64,000 nt of DNA from Trichodesmium sp002260545. Lineage in GTDB: Bacteria > Cyanobacteriota > Cyanobacteriia > Cyanobacteriales > Microcoleaceae. Numbering within the stretch: the first letter of the stretch is position 1; each line of letters begins with the position of its first letter. Made by a program: the position numbers and the translations under genes. The stretch lies in contig NZ_JBNHEQ010000323.1 of the NCBI RefSeq assembly GCF_050016015.1, positions 10,028-74,027 on the forward strand, read 5' to 3'. The notes under the pieces were generated by a model. The model searched no databases. It was given only the letters and a program-made list of their open reading frames with translations, and was not told the origin of the DNA. Below, in pieces: positions 19,611 through 29,247 of the stretch.

Positions 19611-20252
19611 ATGTTAGATAGCTCAAAACCTGTTGTTTTCTGTGACTTTGATGGTACTATTACTGCCGAGGAAACTTTTGTGGCAATGTTGAAGCATTTT
19701 GCACCAGAAGTTTCAGCTCAAGTTATGCCAGAAATTTATCAATTACGAATAACTCTACGAGAAGGTGTGCGCCAAATGTTGTCAGCTATACCTTCAGAAC
19801 GTTATCCAGAAATAATTGAATTTTCTAAGACAAAAAAAATACGATCAGGGTTAATAGAATTATTAGATTTTCTTGACGCTGAAGGAGTAAGGTTTGTCGT
19901 GGTTTCTGGTGGAATTAGAATTATGGTAGAGACGGTATTGGGAGATTTAGTAAATAGAGTAGAAGCTATTTATGCTGTGGATGTCAGTAATACAGGTAAT
20001 TTTTTGCAGGTACATTCTGACTTTGAAGGAGACACAGAGTTAATGGCAAAAGTGCAGGTGATGAATTTATATGATGCTAGTGAAAAAATAGCAATAGGAG
20101 ATTCAGTCACAGATTTGAATATGGGTTTAGAAGCATCGTTGGTTTTTGCACGCGATCGCCTAGCTAAGTATTTAGATGAAAGGCAAAAGTCTTATATATC
20201 TTGGGATAATTTTTTTGATGTGCGTCAATATTTAGCTAATCTTTGGCAGTAA
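19611..20252 (+). CDS. mtnX: HK-MTPenyl-1-P phosphatase MtnX
   Basis: HAD-superfamily phosphatase, 213 residues. Motif I is VFCDFDGTIT (nucleophile and general acid Asp), motif II VVSGG, and the distal motif is AIGDSVTDLNMG. In methionine salvage MtnX dephosphorylates 2-hydroxy-3-keto-5-methylthiopentenyl-1-phosphate, the product of MtnW. The upstream neighbour is mtnW on the same strand, which supports this over a generic phosphoserine-phosphatase-like assignment. The 680-bp gap between them is filled with repeats, so the ancestral operon has probably been split and mtnX may need its own promoter. ATG at 19611. Confidence 0.85.
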   Translation: MLDSSKPVVFCDFDGTITAEETFVAMLKHFAPEVSAQVMPEIYQLRITLREGVRQMLSAIPSERYPEIIEFSKTKKIRSGLIELLDFLDAEGVRFVVVSGGIRIMVETVLGDLVNRVEAIYAVDVSNTGNFLQVHSDFEGDTELMAKVQVMNLYDASEKIAIGDSVTDLNMGLEASLVFARDRLAKYLDERQKSYISWDNFFDVRQYLANLWQ

Positions 20253-20278
20253 TATAGGAGTTTGTTCAACAATTAATA

Positions 20279-20336
20279 ATTACCTTTTATTTTCTCTATA
20301 AATGGAGAGGGTTTATAACTTAATTTTTCGGTAACT
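20279..20336. repeat. Family E repeat, short copy
   Basis: TTACCTTTTATTTTCTC ... TTTTTCGGTAA, a shortened version lacking the central part of other E copies. Confidence 0.45.
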
Positions 20337-20398
20337 AAACCCCTACCATAAGTTACAGTTTAAATACTATGCAAATATTAGAAGTACGGGGTATAGAT

Positions 20399-20432
20399 TA
20401 TGTAGGGACGTTGCATACAACATCCCTACATA
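20399..20432. repeat. REP-like palindrome
   Basis: A near-perfect inverted repeat of TATGTAGGGA and TCCCTACATA around GTTGCATACAAC. The same GTAGGGACGTTGCA arm heads the GC-rich hairpins at 23780 and, as GTACGGACGTTG, at 27812 and 50377. The remainder of the gap up to 20889 contains only CTCCCCAC-type low-complexity sequence. Confidence 0.55.
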
Positions 20433-20889
20433 GTAATTCCGAACATAAGGAATATAGAAGCCATTTGTTATCTTTGCAAAGCTACGAGCTTTTGGCAAAG
20501 GAGTCAGGAGTCAGAAGTCAATAAATTGAGAAATAAAATAGGGGAAAAAGGTAGAAAAATACCCCCACACTCCCCAAGCTCCCCATCTATATTCGCCTAT
20601 ATAACCCATTTGGTATCTTGGCAAAGTTGCGAGTTTTTGGCTCAGGAGTCAGGAGATTAAGAAATAAAATAGGGGAAAAAGGTAGAAAAATGCTTCCATC
20701 TCCCCACCCTCCCCACACTTCCCACACTCCCCACCCCCATCATGTATAAAAAAATAAATACCTTCAGGGGTTCTATATATCCCTTCAGGTATTCTATAAA
20801 AGAATAAAAACAACTGTACTGGATTAATTTGATAAATGCTATAATCTAGACTGCAAACATCAAAATATAAGTTATTAAGGAAAACTCTA

Positions 20890-21768
20890 ATGAGTACAAA
20901 TCCAGAAAACTTTAGTAGTAACATTTCCCGCAGAAAAATACTAAATTATGGCAAATTTGCTCTAGCAACAGGAGCAACAACTTTAGCTGTTAGCTGTCAA
21001 AAATAAAATGTTCAGCAACCAGAATAAACACCAACAATACCTGCCAAAATTCAAGTTTCTCCAGAAATGTCTCCAGATGAAATTTTGGAAATATTAATGG
21101 CAGGAAATAAAATATTTGTGGAAAATAAACGTACAAATTATAATACAAGTATTGCCAGATTAACAGAAGTTGCTACTGGTCAAAAACCCTTTGCTAGTAT
21201 TGTTTATTGTGCAGATTATCGTGTACCTGTTGAGATAATTTTTGATAGAGGTTTAGGAGGTTTATTTGTTCTTAGAGACGCTGGAAATATTGCTAATACC
21301 GAAGAAATTGGTAGTATAGAATTTGGCACTTTGGTGTTAGGTTCAAAAGTGTTATATCATGTCCGGATAATTAGTTATAAAAAAACTTTCTTCTTCTTCC
21401 TTCTTCCTTCTTCCTTCTTTTATTCTGACTCCTGACTCGTCCCCAGTTATTTATTTATCACTGTTCAACCGGACATGATATTAATGGTATTAGGATATGA
21501 AAATTGTGGGGCAGTCAAAGCAGCAATGGCTGGAAAACCTGTTCCTGGTCAAATTGGTAGTATAATTGCTGCAATTAAACCTGCTGTAGAAGGTGCTAAA
21601 GGTAAACCTGGAAACCCTGTAGAAAATGCTGTGAAAGCTAATGTATTTCAACAAATAAAAATCCTAAATTCTTCTCCAGTAATTAGCCAGTTAGTGCAAG
21701 AAAATAAATTAAAAGTTGTGGGTGGTTATTATGATTTAGACGAGGGAAAAGTTTATTTAATAAGTTAA
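20890..21768 (+). pseudogene. Beta-type carbonic anhydrase, decayed
   Basis: Beta carbonic anhydrases interconvert CO2 and bicarbonate with a zinc held by Cys-His-Cys. The frame begins MSTNPENFSSNISRRKIL with a twin-arginine or lipoprotein-like leader (FALATGATTLAVSC), then hits TAA at 21004 and at 21025, and continues in the same frame. CADYRVP provides the Cys and Asp-Arg dyad. A 126-bp miniature element (21355-21480) splits the gene between GSKVL and MVLGYENCGAV; removing it and one TTA restores the frame exactly. The usual zinc-ligand histidine (GHENCG) is tyrosine here. The gene is therefore inactive by four separate lesions. Its export leader suggests a periplasmic enzyme originally. 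Confidence 0.85.
21355..21480. mobile_element. Miniature element, family A copy 2, inside carbonic anhydrase gene
   Basis: 126 bp with 12-bp perfect inverted ends TATCATGTCCGG, flanked by TTA (21352-21354, 21481-21483). Because the interrupted gene can be joined across it precisely, this copy defines both ends and the 3-bp target duplication. The interior is a CTTCTTCC tract and CTGACTC repeats. Confidence 0.9.
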
Positions 21769-21887
21769 AAAAGGGTAAGTATTTCCTGCGGAATACGGAG
21801 CTAACAGCTATGACCAGTCAGCTCTTAGCAATAATATCCCATCCTTAAGGATGGGTTTAATTAACATCCTCCCGACGTTACACTCAT

Positions 21888-22018
21888 ATCATGTCCGTTG
21901 GTATCGTTTGTGTAAAAGTTAGGGAAATATCTACCTTACGTCAGGTTTTTTCTTCTCTTGCAACTTCTTTTTTCTTCCTTATCTTCTCTATACAATAACG
22001 ATGCTACCGGACATGATA
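21888..22018. mobile_element. Miniature element, family A copy 3
   Basis: 131 bp, ends TATCATGTCCG and ACCGGACATGATA, flanked by TCA and TTA (duplication decayed at one base). The interior shares the subterminal TGGTATCG / CGATGCTACC variant with copy 4 in hemB. Lies between the carbonic anhydrase pseudogene and argC. Confidence 0.65.
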
Positions 22019-22164
22019 TTACTTGACAAAATGGAAAAATTCTAAGAGGTTATTATGACCAGAAAAAATCTCAAAAACCCATTCATAAGCCTCTAAAAAC
22101 TAACTAACCAATTGCCAGAAACATATCTGGGTGCAGATACACATAAACCAAAAAAACTATACCA

Positions 22165-23223
22165 TCAAGGATAAAAGCTCAACTGGGGCAACCCTAAAGT
22201 TTCTTCCCAACCCATCATCAAGTTCATACACTGAACTCCTTGTCCAGCTTGACCTTTGATCAGATTATCAATAACTGACATGATAATAACTCTATCCGTC
22301 CGGTGATCGACTTCAATACCAAGATAACAGAGATTAGTGCCACAAACCCATTTAGTCTGAGGATAAGTGCCACTGGGTAATATTTTCACCCAAGGACAAT
22401 TACGATAAAAAGCATTATAAATAGTCAATAAGTCTTCTCGTACTAACCCTGGATCTCGGAGGGTACCGTAGACTGTCGCTAATATCCCCCGTACCATTGG
22501 CATAAGATGGGGAGTAAATTGGACTTTCACATCATAACCAGCTAAGTTACTACAAATTTGTTCAATTTCTGGGGTGTGTCGGTGACTAGCTACTCCATAA
22601 GCACCAATAGAATTATCAGCTTCAGCTAGTAAAAGATTAATAGCTGCTTTTCGTCCACCTCCCGATGTACCTGACTTAGCATCAATAATTGCAGTTTCTG
22701 GTACTATCAAACCCTGTTTAAATAGTGGAGCAAGTGCTAAGAGACTAGCAGTAACATAGCAACCAGGACAACCGATAAGTTGAGCATTGGCTATGCGATC
22801 GCGATACAATTCTGGTAAACCATAGACAGCAGTAGCAGCTATATTTTTGTCCGTCCGTTCCCCACCATACCAAGATTGATAAGTCTCAAGATTAGCAAAC
22901 CGATAGTCAGCAGATAGGTCTAATACTTTACATCCTTTTTCTAATAAAGTAGGTGCCATTTTCCAGGCTAAACCATTGGGTAGGGAAAGGAAAACTACTT
23001 GACATTTACTGGCAATTTTGTCCAACTCAATTGGCTCTACTATTAAGTCTACAGAATCTTCCAAGTGAGGGTAAATTGAGGAAAAAGGTTTTCCTGCGCT
23101 GCTGTCTCCTCCCAAGTACACAACTTCAACTTTGGGATGATCTTGGAGAAGTTTCACAAGTTGCACCCCGCCATAGCCAGAAGCACCTACAATTCCTATT
23201 GGCACAGGTGCTGATTCTTTCAT
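22165..23223 (-). CDS. argC: N-acetyl-gamma-glutamyl-phosphate reductase ArgC
   Basis: Third enzyme of arginine biosynthesis, reducing N-acetylglutamyl-5-phosphate to the semialdehyde with NADPH. 352 residues from the ATG at 23223, preceded by a GGAGAG ribosome site; the frame opens 53 codons further upstream but that part is lysine-rich and atypical. The nucleotide-binding loop GASGYGG lies at residues 13-19 and the catalytic cysteine in GCPGCYVT is C155. SGGGRKAA and the histidine cluster SHRHTPE are conserved. Monocistronic as seen here; divergent from hemB. Confidence 0.95.
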   Translation of the reverse strand: MKESAPVPIGIVGASGYGGVQLVKLLQDHPKVEVVYLGGDSSAGKPFSSIYPHLEDSVDLIVEPIELDKIASKCQVVFLSLPNGLAWKMAPTLLEKGCKVLDLSADYRFANLETYQSWYGGERTDKNIAATAVYGLPELYRDRIANAQLIGCPGCYVTASLLALAPLFKQGLIVPETAIIDAKSGTSGGGRKAAINLLLAEADNSIGAYGVASHRHTPEIEQICSNLAGYDVKVQFTPHLMPMVRGILATVYGTLRDPGLVREDLLTIYNAFYRNCPWVKILPSGTYPQTKWVCGTNLCYLGIEVDHRTDRVIIMSVIDNLIKGQAGQGVQCMNLMMGWEETLGLPQLSFYP

Positions 23224-23556
23224 AGTCTTCACTCTCCTAAGTAATTTTAGTAGCAAAAATTTTAACTTTTGCTGCATTTTAGTACCAAAATTAAAATTTG
23301 GTGGTATATTATGTTTTCTTTTATAATTTGATAATATTTTTTTATCCTCTTTATTAGAGCTTATCGTAATGTTTGTGACCAAATAAGGGTTTTTTATGCC
23401 AAATATGAGATTGTATTAAGTTTTGTTAATTAATAATATATTGATAGTTAATTGGCCATGTTAAATATAAAGAATTGTTATTTTAATATCAATTCTGATA
23501 TAGGAAGATCATAAACTTTATTCTTAGTCAAAAATGTAGTTATTAAAGAAAAGAAT
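23224..23556. other. argC-hemB divergent intergenic region
   Basis: AT-rich, no repeats of the listed families and no gene. It should hold both divergent promoters. I could not assign boxes with confidence. Confidence 0.4.
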
Positions 23557-23647
23557 ATGTTTCCAGTGTATCGGCCTCGTCACCTTCGTAACCATCCCCA
23601 GCTACGTCGTATGGTAGGAGAAAATATAGTTAGTGTCAATGATCTTA

Positions 23648-23899
23648 TACCAATTCCCATGCATTATTGCTATACTTGGGCGATACTTCAGTTATTAACT
23701 GATCGATACAATCAGAATTATTTTTTTGCTTTTTTTCGCTAGTTTAATGTTAATTATTCTTATGTTTGCTTCTCCGGTAGGGACGTTGCACAGGCAAAAA
23801 TGCGTTTTCCGTTCCGGAATGCGGAGCTTTCCATGTTGTGCAGCAAAACGTCCCTACACTCCCCTACCCTGAAATAGATAAAGTTTTTGAGAAATGGTA
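23648..23899. mobile_element. Miniature element, family B copy 1, inside hemB
   Basis: 252 bp, ends TACCAATTCCC and GAGAAATGGTA, flanked by TTA (23645-23647, 23900-23902). It is the reverse complement of the copy at 27755-28015. Both contain a GC-rich hairpin at the matching place (here 23779-23859, GTAGGGACGTTGCACAGG ... ACGTCCCTAC). Confidence 0.85.
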
Positions 23900-23902
23900 T
23901 TA

Positions 23903-24067
23903 TATGATGTCCGGTAGCATCGGTATTGTAAGGTCAGGGTAAGGAAGAAGGAAGAAGGAAGAAGGCTTTAGTTATCTAGGAGAGAAGGTTTAAAAGCCTG
24001 AAAAAACTTAAATTTCCTATAGATACTCATGCTTGGGTTTACACAAACGATACCAGCGGACATGATA
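23903..24067. mobile_element. Miniature element, family A copy 4, inside hemB
   Basis: 165 bp, ends TATGATGTCCGG and GCGGACATGATA, flanked by TTA (23900-23902 and 24068-24070). It sits directly against family B copy 1, sharing the TTA between them, so both entered the same target triplet of hemB in succession. Interior: GGAAGAAGGAAGAAGG tract. Confidence 0.85.
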
Positions 24068-24923
24068 TTATCTATCCCTTGTTTGCTGTACCAGGAGAAA
24101 AAGTAGCTAATGAAGTAAAGTCAATGCCAGGAGTCTATCAATTGTCAGTAGACAAAATTGTTGAGGAAGCGAAGGAAGTTTATGATTTAGGAATTCCTGC
24201 AATTATCTTGTTTGGCATTCCTGAAGATAAAGACACTGAAGCTACAGGAGCTTGGCATGATTGTGGTATTGTCCAAAAAGCTACAACCGCCGTCAAAGAA
24301 GCAGTACCAGATTTATTCGTTATTGTCGATACTTGTCTGTCTGAGTATACCGATCATGGTGACTGTGGTTATTTGGAAGCAAAAGACTTAACAGGTCGTG
24401 TGTTAAACGATCCTACCTTAGAATTGCTGAAAAAAACTGTCGTTTCTCAAGTTCAAGCAGGTGCTGATGTAATTGCGCCATCTGGTATGATGGATGTCTT
24501 TGTACAAGCAATTAGGTCAGGTTTAGACCAAGCAGGGTTTGAAAGTATTCCGATTTTATCTTATGCTGCTAAGTATGCTTCCTCATATTATGGACCATTT
24601 CGAGATGCTGCTGACTCTGCTCCTCAGTTTGGCGATCACAGAACCTATCAAATGGACCCACCAAATGGTACAGAAGCTCTCAAAGAAATTCAGCTAGATA
24701 TTGCTGAAGGAGCGGAACTGCTGATGGTAAAGCCTGCTTTAGCCTACATGGATATTATTTGGCGAGTGAAGGAAGCTACAAATTTACCAGTAGCAGTTTA
24801 CAATGTATCGGGAGAATATTCAATGATTAAAGCTGCTGCATTAAATGGCTGGATAGATGAGCAAAAGGTAGTTATGGAAACTATGACAAGTTTTAAACGT
24901 GCTGATACTGATCTGATCCTAAC

Positions 24924-25195
24924 TTACCGAAAAATAAAGGTTTAAAGCCTCTACTTTCAAGGAGAAACAAGCGGTCGTTTGCGGAGCATTCCGGAACGGA
25001 AAGTTTAGCGTTCCGCAAAACGCGTAATTAGCAGCATTCCGTCAGGAAAGTTGTGCGCCAGCTAAACGCCATATCCAATCGACCAAGAGAGAAAAAATTT
25101 TCCTTTTATTCAATCCTATCCGTTTTTAGGGAGAGGTAATTATCAATTATCAATTATCCATTATCCATTATCCATTACCCATTATCCATTATTGA
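24924..25195. repeat. Family E repeat, long form, at the hemB 3' end
   Basis: Starts TTACCGAAAAATAAAGG and runs to GGGAGAGGTAA at 25141, then an ATCCATTATCCATT tandem tract to TTATTGAA. Between the E arms is a GC-rich insert (24968-25085) matching, inverted, the insert of the long copy at 35757-36052. The hemB frame ends inside it. Confidence 0.65.
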
Positions 25196-25403
25196 ATAAT
25201 ATCGTATCTATCTAGCAACTAGGCAGAAGTTGAAACTAAATAACTGGCTCAGAATTTGTCGGTTTATCTCAAAATACATTTTTGTAACATTTTTTTTTCA
25301 CCCTTGGTATAAATCCTCTTCATATCAAATCACAGAGTCAGTAGAGAGAGAAAATATAACACGTCTAAAATTTCCAAAATTTTCACTAGAGATTAATACC
25401 AAG

Positions 25404-25565
25404 TTCAAAAAATACTGCTACATTAAGTTTTTTTTAGCAGTTAGAGGAAAGCTGAGTTTGGCAATACTAGAAAATTAAACAGCGTTCAAAAAATACTGCT
25501 ACATTAAGTTTTTTTAGTAGTTAGAGGAAACCTCAGTTTGGCAATACTAGAAAATTAAACAGCAT
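25404..25565. repeat. 81-bp tandem duplication
   Basis: TTCAAAAAATACTGCTACATT begins at 25404 and again at 25485; the two units are nearly identical, with one T less in a T-run in the second. No coding or hairpin content recognised. Confidence 0.85.
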
Positions 25566-26521
25566 TGTTTTTTTCCACTCCCTATTCCTGATTCTCTACT
25601 CCCTATTCCCACTATACATGAATTTGATAGAACTATTCTAATAATTTGTCAAAATTAGATCCGATAATATGTACTGGCCAACGAAATTATTTTGTTGTGA
25701 TAACTCCCTTTCTGTATTACTAAAGTTGCAAAGTAGGAAAAATTAAGGCATATAGGAGGGAGTAAATTAAGACAGTTAGTACCAGAATCCAGCAATTTCC
25801 TTGAGTAGTATGATGATTAACCAATCATTACTGTGGAAAATTGTGATTAATAATGCAACAAAGCCCAAAAACTTTAAATTATTATTCAGGCGGATGTCCT
25901 AGTTGTTGATAAAAAATTAGGGATGCCTACAGTAGTAGATTAAAACCCGAAAAACCTAGTAGGTCATTTCAATTATCAGTTAACTTTACTTCCTACTGAA
26001 GTAGGAGGGTTGAAATAGTGAATTTTATTGTTTTATCCCCTTCGAAGGAGAGGCTTGAGACATGATTTTATGGTCAATTCAAATAACTGACTAGATAATT
26101 TACCGAAAAATAAAGGTATAAAGCCTCTCATGATCAAGGAGAAACAAAAAAAATTTCCTTTTATTCAATCCTATCCGTTTTTAGGGAGAGGTAATTATCA
26201 ATTATCAATTATTGAACCTACACCTGTAACATTTTTCTTTCCTCCACCCGCCTCAAAAAAAATTGCCCAAGAACAATCCTTATAGAGTAAGAACTATTGC
26301 AAATTATTTCATAATTTCATCTTAACTAGAAGAGTAAGTTCTACATTAGGGAAATCAAGATTACCTACTTAAATATTAATGGCCTTAGACAATATAATCC
26401 TTGAGGAAAATTTTTTTTGCACAATTGATAAATTTCAGTATATATTATTAATAAGCCTAACAATTTTCACTAAAATTGATTTAGTATAGTATTAATAGAG
26501 TAAGGAGAATTATTAAGAACT
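25566..26521. other. Non-coding region upstream of the cyAbrB gene
   Basis: Holds a CTCCCTATTCC-like tract, an isolated IS903-type end (ATGCAACAAAGCCC near 25854-25867) without a partner, a family E repeat at 26100-26194 and AT-rich leader sequence before the AbrB gene. No gene-sized frame was found that is not repeat-derived. Confidence 0.5.
26100..26194. repeat. Family E repeat
   Basis: TTACCGAAAAATAAAGG to GGGAGAGGTAA, 95 bp, nearly identical to the outer arms of the long copy at 24924 but without the GC-rich insert. Confidence 0.65.
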
Positions 26522-26935
26522 ATGGTTGAAAATGCGACACTCCCACTAACGGGAAAGGCTTTGCTACAAAAAGTAAAAGAACTTTCTGACTTACCACGAA
26601 GAGAAACTGCTAAACGCTGTGGATATTACACAGTCACAAAAAGTGATGATACTCGTGTTAATCTCACAGATTTTTATGATGCACTTTTAGCAGCAAAAGG
26701 AGTTCCTTTAGATGCTAATGGTACGAAAGATGGTCGCGGTAGGGAACCAACTTATCGAGTTAGCGTTCATAAGAATGGCCAAATCGTTATAGGAGCTACT
26801 TATACTGAAACGATGGGTTTAAAACCAGGAGATGAATTTGAAATCAAGCTAGGATACAAACATATTCATTTGAAACAAGTGGATGATGAAAAAGCTAGTG
26901 ATACTAATGGTAATGGCTCACAAATAGAAGAATAA
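26522..26935 (+). CDS. cyAbrB-type transcriptional regulator (CalA-like)
   Basis: 137 residues. The whole length (PLTGKALLQKVKELSDLPRRE, AKRCGYYTVTK, GRGREPTYRVSVHKNGQIV, MGLKPGDEFEIKLGYKHIHL) follows the cyanobacterial AbrB family, in which the DNA-binding AbrB fold lies at the C terminus, unlike bacillar AbrB. The N-terminal wording is closest, from memory, to cyAbrB1 (CalA), an abundant global regulator of carbon and nitrogen genes that is probably essential. AAGGAGA lies 12 bp upstream of the ATG. The C-terminal tail (DTNGNGSQIEE) is polar. It stands alone. Confidence 0.9.
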   Translation: MVENATLPLTGKALLQKVKELSDLPRRETAKRCGYYTVTKSDDTRVNLTDFYDALLAAKGVPLDANGTKDGRGREPTYRVSVHKNGQIVIGATYTETMGLKPGDEFEIKLGYKHIHLKQVDDEKASDTNGNGSQIEE

Positions 26936-27239
26936 GTGGAATGGAGAGTCGGGAATTTTAATTGACTGAGATTTAGAGGCTAATTAAACCCTTGAAAATC
27001 ATTACCTACTTAATGTATCAATATTGTCAAAATTTCCAGATTCTCCCTATTTGTTTCTGGGGCATTGCATAGTTGCGGGATGATTTTGTCAGAGAGCATC
27101 AACCATAATCCCCGTTTCTCCGTTTCTCCGTGTCCCCGTGTCAGTCTCAATCATCCCAGTATTCACCAACGCCTGTTTTTGGCTTTAAGGTGAAAATTAA
27201 CAGGAAAAATCTAGATTCTTATTTATCCTCTAACTCATA

Positions 27240-27556
27240 TAAGTGTTCAGATAAATTGTGGCGCAAAAATAGAGGGATATTTTGTCAATCAGTTAGGCAA
27301 ATGTTGACTTGGGCGCATTACAGGTTTGAGCTTTTCTTGAAACATAAAGCTGCTGAATACAACAAAATAGTCTTAGATGTAAGTGAAGCTTATACTAGCA
27401 AAACCGTTAGCTGGACTGGTGAAATCCTCAACAATTTAGGTAGCCAAAAAATTGTTACTGGTATCGGTTGGTTTCCGCCTCGATCGCGAAGCGGAACGGA
27501 TGTTCTATCGCGACTTAAATGGAGCGCGTGGAATTTTGATCATGCATCGTGGTAGA
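27240..27556 (+). pseudogene. TnpB C-terminal remnant
   Basis: The translation SVRQMLTWAHYRF, then KIVLDVSEAYTSKTVSWTGEI, matches the C-terminal half of a second TnpB type (the EAYTSK zinc-region variety). The last RuvC motif RDLNGARGIL is present but in another frame after about 27500, where a GC-rich insert (CGATCGCGAAGCGGAACGG) has entered. No N-terminal half or start remains. It is unlike the two other tnpB genes of the window, so it derives from a different element. Some 180 bp of unassigned sequence follow. Confidence 0.65.
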
Positions 27557-27754
27557 AAAATTTTCTACCACATTGGGAGATACTCCCTCAGTAGGTTAAT
27601 CTTGCTGTGCATTGTTAATAATTGTTAGCACTCATAGTATCGGAAACAAGAAAAACCAACTATTTCCAATATCCAAGAAGGTTGAAATATTAACTGAATC
27701 AGGGTTTAGTCATCTAGCACAAAAGTATGGACTTGAGATGACTATCCTGACTAA

Positions 27755-28015
27755 TACCATTTCTCAAAAACTTTTCTACATTTGATTGAGTAGGGGAGTA
27801 GGGGAGTGTACGGACGTTGGATAACAAAAATGCGTTTTCCGTTCCGGAATGCTCCGCAAACATGTCGCGCAGCGATACGTCCGTACGGGAGAAGTCAAAA
27901 TAAGGATAATCAAAGATTAAATTGTCTCAAATCAGCAAAAAGGTAATTCTCCCAAGGTAATTACTTAATAACTGAAGTATTAATCAAGTATAGCATTAAT
28001 GCATGGGAATTGGTA
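27755..28015. mobile_element. Miniature element, family B copy 2 (TAA target duplication)
   Basis: 261 bp, ends TACCATTTCTC and GGGAATTGGTA, flanked by TAA (27752-27754, 28016-28018). Includes an AGTAGGGG tract and a GC-rich hairpin (GTACGGACGTTGG ... ACGTCCGTAC, about 27812-27888). Inverted relative to the copy in hemB. Confidence 0.85.
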
Positions 28016-28167
28016 TAACTACTCTGCAAATATGTCGGCGATAACCGAAAACATAATGACAGAAATACCTTATTTTGCCTAAGTTATGAATATTGCTAGT
28101 AGAGGGAATGGATACCAAGACTCTACTGGCAGGATGTGAACCCTTAGTAGTATCCCAGATTTAATAT

Positions 28168-29229
28168 TTAGTTGACAACGCCACCTCTAACTACTAATTT
28201 CAAACATTGCATTCTAGGAAAATTATCCTTAATTATTTCAATTAGCTTATCTTGACTAGCTGCATCTTTAGCAATAAATTGAGCTGTTCCATCTCCTTGA
28301 GACCCTACTCCTTTACCACCCCAAATATATTCTTGGAGAGGTGGATAATTGAGTAATGAGTGCAGTACAGGAGATGTTAATTGTGAAGGACAAGCGGGTA
28401 TCATATATTTATCAAATTCGGTTTGTGCTTTGACCATCAAGCTACCTATTTTTTCTGCATCCCCTTGTTGCAAGGCTAATGCTGCTTGTTGAGTAATATC
28501 AGCATTAATAACCCCAAGATAATGTTGTACATTCTCATTTATGTCATTGAGTTCTTCTGTATAACATTTATTTAATCTAGTCAATATTTCTGTAGTATCT
28601 TTGCTAGCACCTAAGTCAACGATCGCGAAAAATAAATCTTTTTTTGGCTGATTAAGTTCGATAATATCTGTTTTTTCCCCATCAAATATCATCATAATTG
28701 GCTGCTTACCATAAGCACAAGCTTGGTCCATCCTACCACAACGAGAAGGGGTAGTAACTTCTCCCTGATAAGCTAACTCCATTTCATCTCTAATACTTAG
28801 GTTTAAATCATACAATAAGTTAAAAGCTCTAGCCACCAATACACAAATAGCAGCACTTGATGATAGACCTTTTTTAATTGGTAAATCTGTGAAATAATTA
28901 TCTATTTCTAAACCACCTACTGGATAATTTTTGATAAGTTGATATGCAACTCCAGCCACATAACTAAAAACCCCTCCCCGGCGAGCTTCTGCTAATAATT
29001 TTTTTGGCTCCATAGGCAACTTAAATGACTGTATCAGATTGTCATTATTGAAAGTTGTCTTGACAATTAAATCAGTGGGATGGGGTTTGACATCTGCATA
29101 AATTCCTTGATTAATTCCTACTACAATAGTATAACCTTTCTCTATTTGGGGGTTAATAAGGCGATACCCTGCTGCCCAGTCACTATGTTCTCCAAATAAA
29201 CAAAGGCGACCTGGTACAAAAAGTTTCAT
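28168..29229 (-). CDS. GHMP-family sugar or mevalonate-type kinase
   Basis: 353 residues with the GHMP ATP-binding loop KKGLSSSAA (121-127) and a galactokinase-like N terminus FGEHSDW (12-18); the acidic GRMDQACAYG segment and the C-terminal GGKGVGSQGDG glycine-rich motif complete the fold. The substrate is not determined: a galactokinase signature (GRNxIGEHxDY) is only partly met and the family also covers mevalonate and heptose kinases. The gene follows the membrane protein at 29248-30207 by 18 bp on the same strand, so the two are probably cotranscribed. No sugar-nucleotide genes are nearby to settle its role. Confidence 0.8.
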   Translation of the reverse strand: MKLFVPGRLCLFGEHSDWAAGYRLINPQIEKGYTIVVGINQGIYADVKPHPTDLIVKTTFNNDNLIQSFKLPMEPKKLLAEARRGGVFSYVAGVAYQLIKNYPVGGLEIDNYFTDLPIKKGLSSSAAICVLVARAFNLLYDLNLSIRDEMELAYQGEVTTPSRCGRMDQACAYGKQPIMMIFDGEKTDIIELNQPKKDLFFAIVDLGASKDTTEILTRLNKCYTEELNDINENVQHYLGVINADITQQAALALQQGDAEKIGSLMVKAQTEFDKYMIPACPSQLTSPVLHSLLNYPPLQEYIWGGKGVGSQGDGTAQFIAKDAASQDKLIEIIKDNFPRMQCLKLVVRGGVVN

Positions 29230-29247
29230 ATTTTTGTTTGCTGATTC

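Larger units (their letters stand above)
23557..24945 (+). pseudogene. hemB: Delta-aminolevulinate dehydratase HemB, interrupted by two elements
   Basis: HemB condenses two aminolevulinate molecules to porphobilinogen, the common step to heme, chlorophyll, bilins and cobalamin. Residues 1-30 (MFPVYRPRHLRNHPQLRR ... NDL) are read from 23557; then 423 bp of inserted DNA follow, and the frame resumes at ATC TAT CCC (I-Y-P-L-F-A) from 23647/24071. The insert contains stops. The body carries the catalytic lysines (SYAAKYASSYYG and LLMVKPAL) and the DTCLSEYTDHGDCG metal site. The C terminus is also cut: after LILTY the frame enters a family E repeat and ends RKIKV. A TTG at 24079 could start an arm-less protein. 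If no second copy exists, expression of this locus needs explanation. Confidence 0.85.

Noticed and set aside
20649..20924. Minus-strand open frame before the carbonic anhydrase pseudogene
   Set aside because: Low-complexity CTCCCCAC tract and antisense of the leader; no protein-like pattern.
23648..24070. Self-splicing intron in hemB
   Set aside because: No group I or II core or intron-encoded protein; the insert is fully explained by two short elements with target duplications.
25230..25478. 82-codon open frame
   Set aside because: Overlaps the 81-bp duplication and has no recognisable domain or ribosome site.
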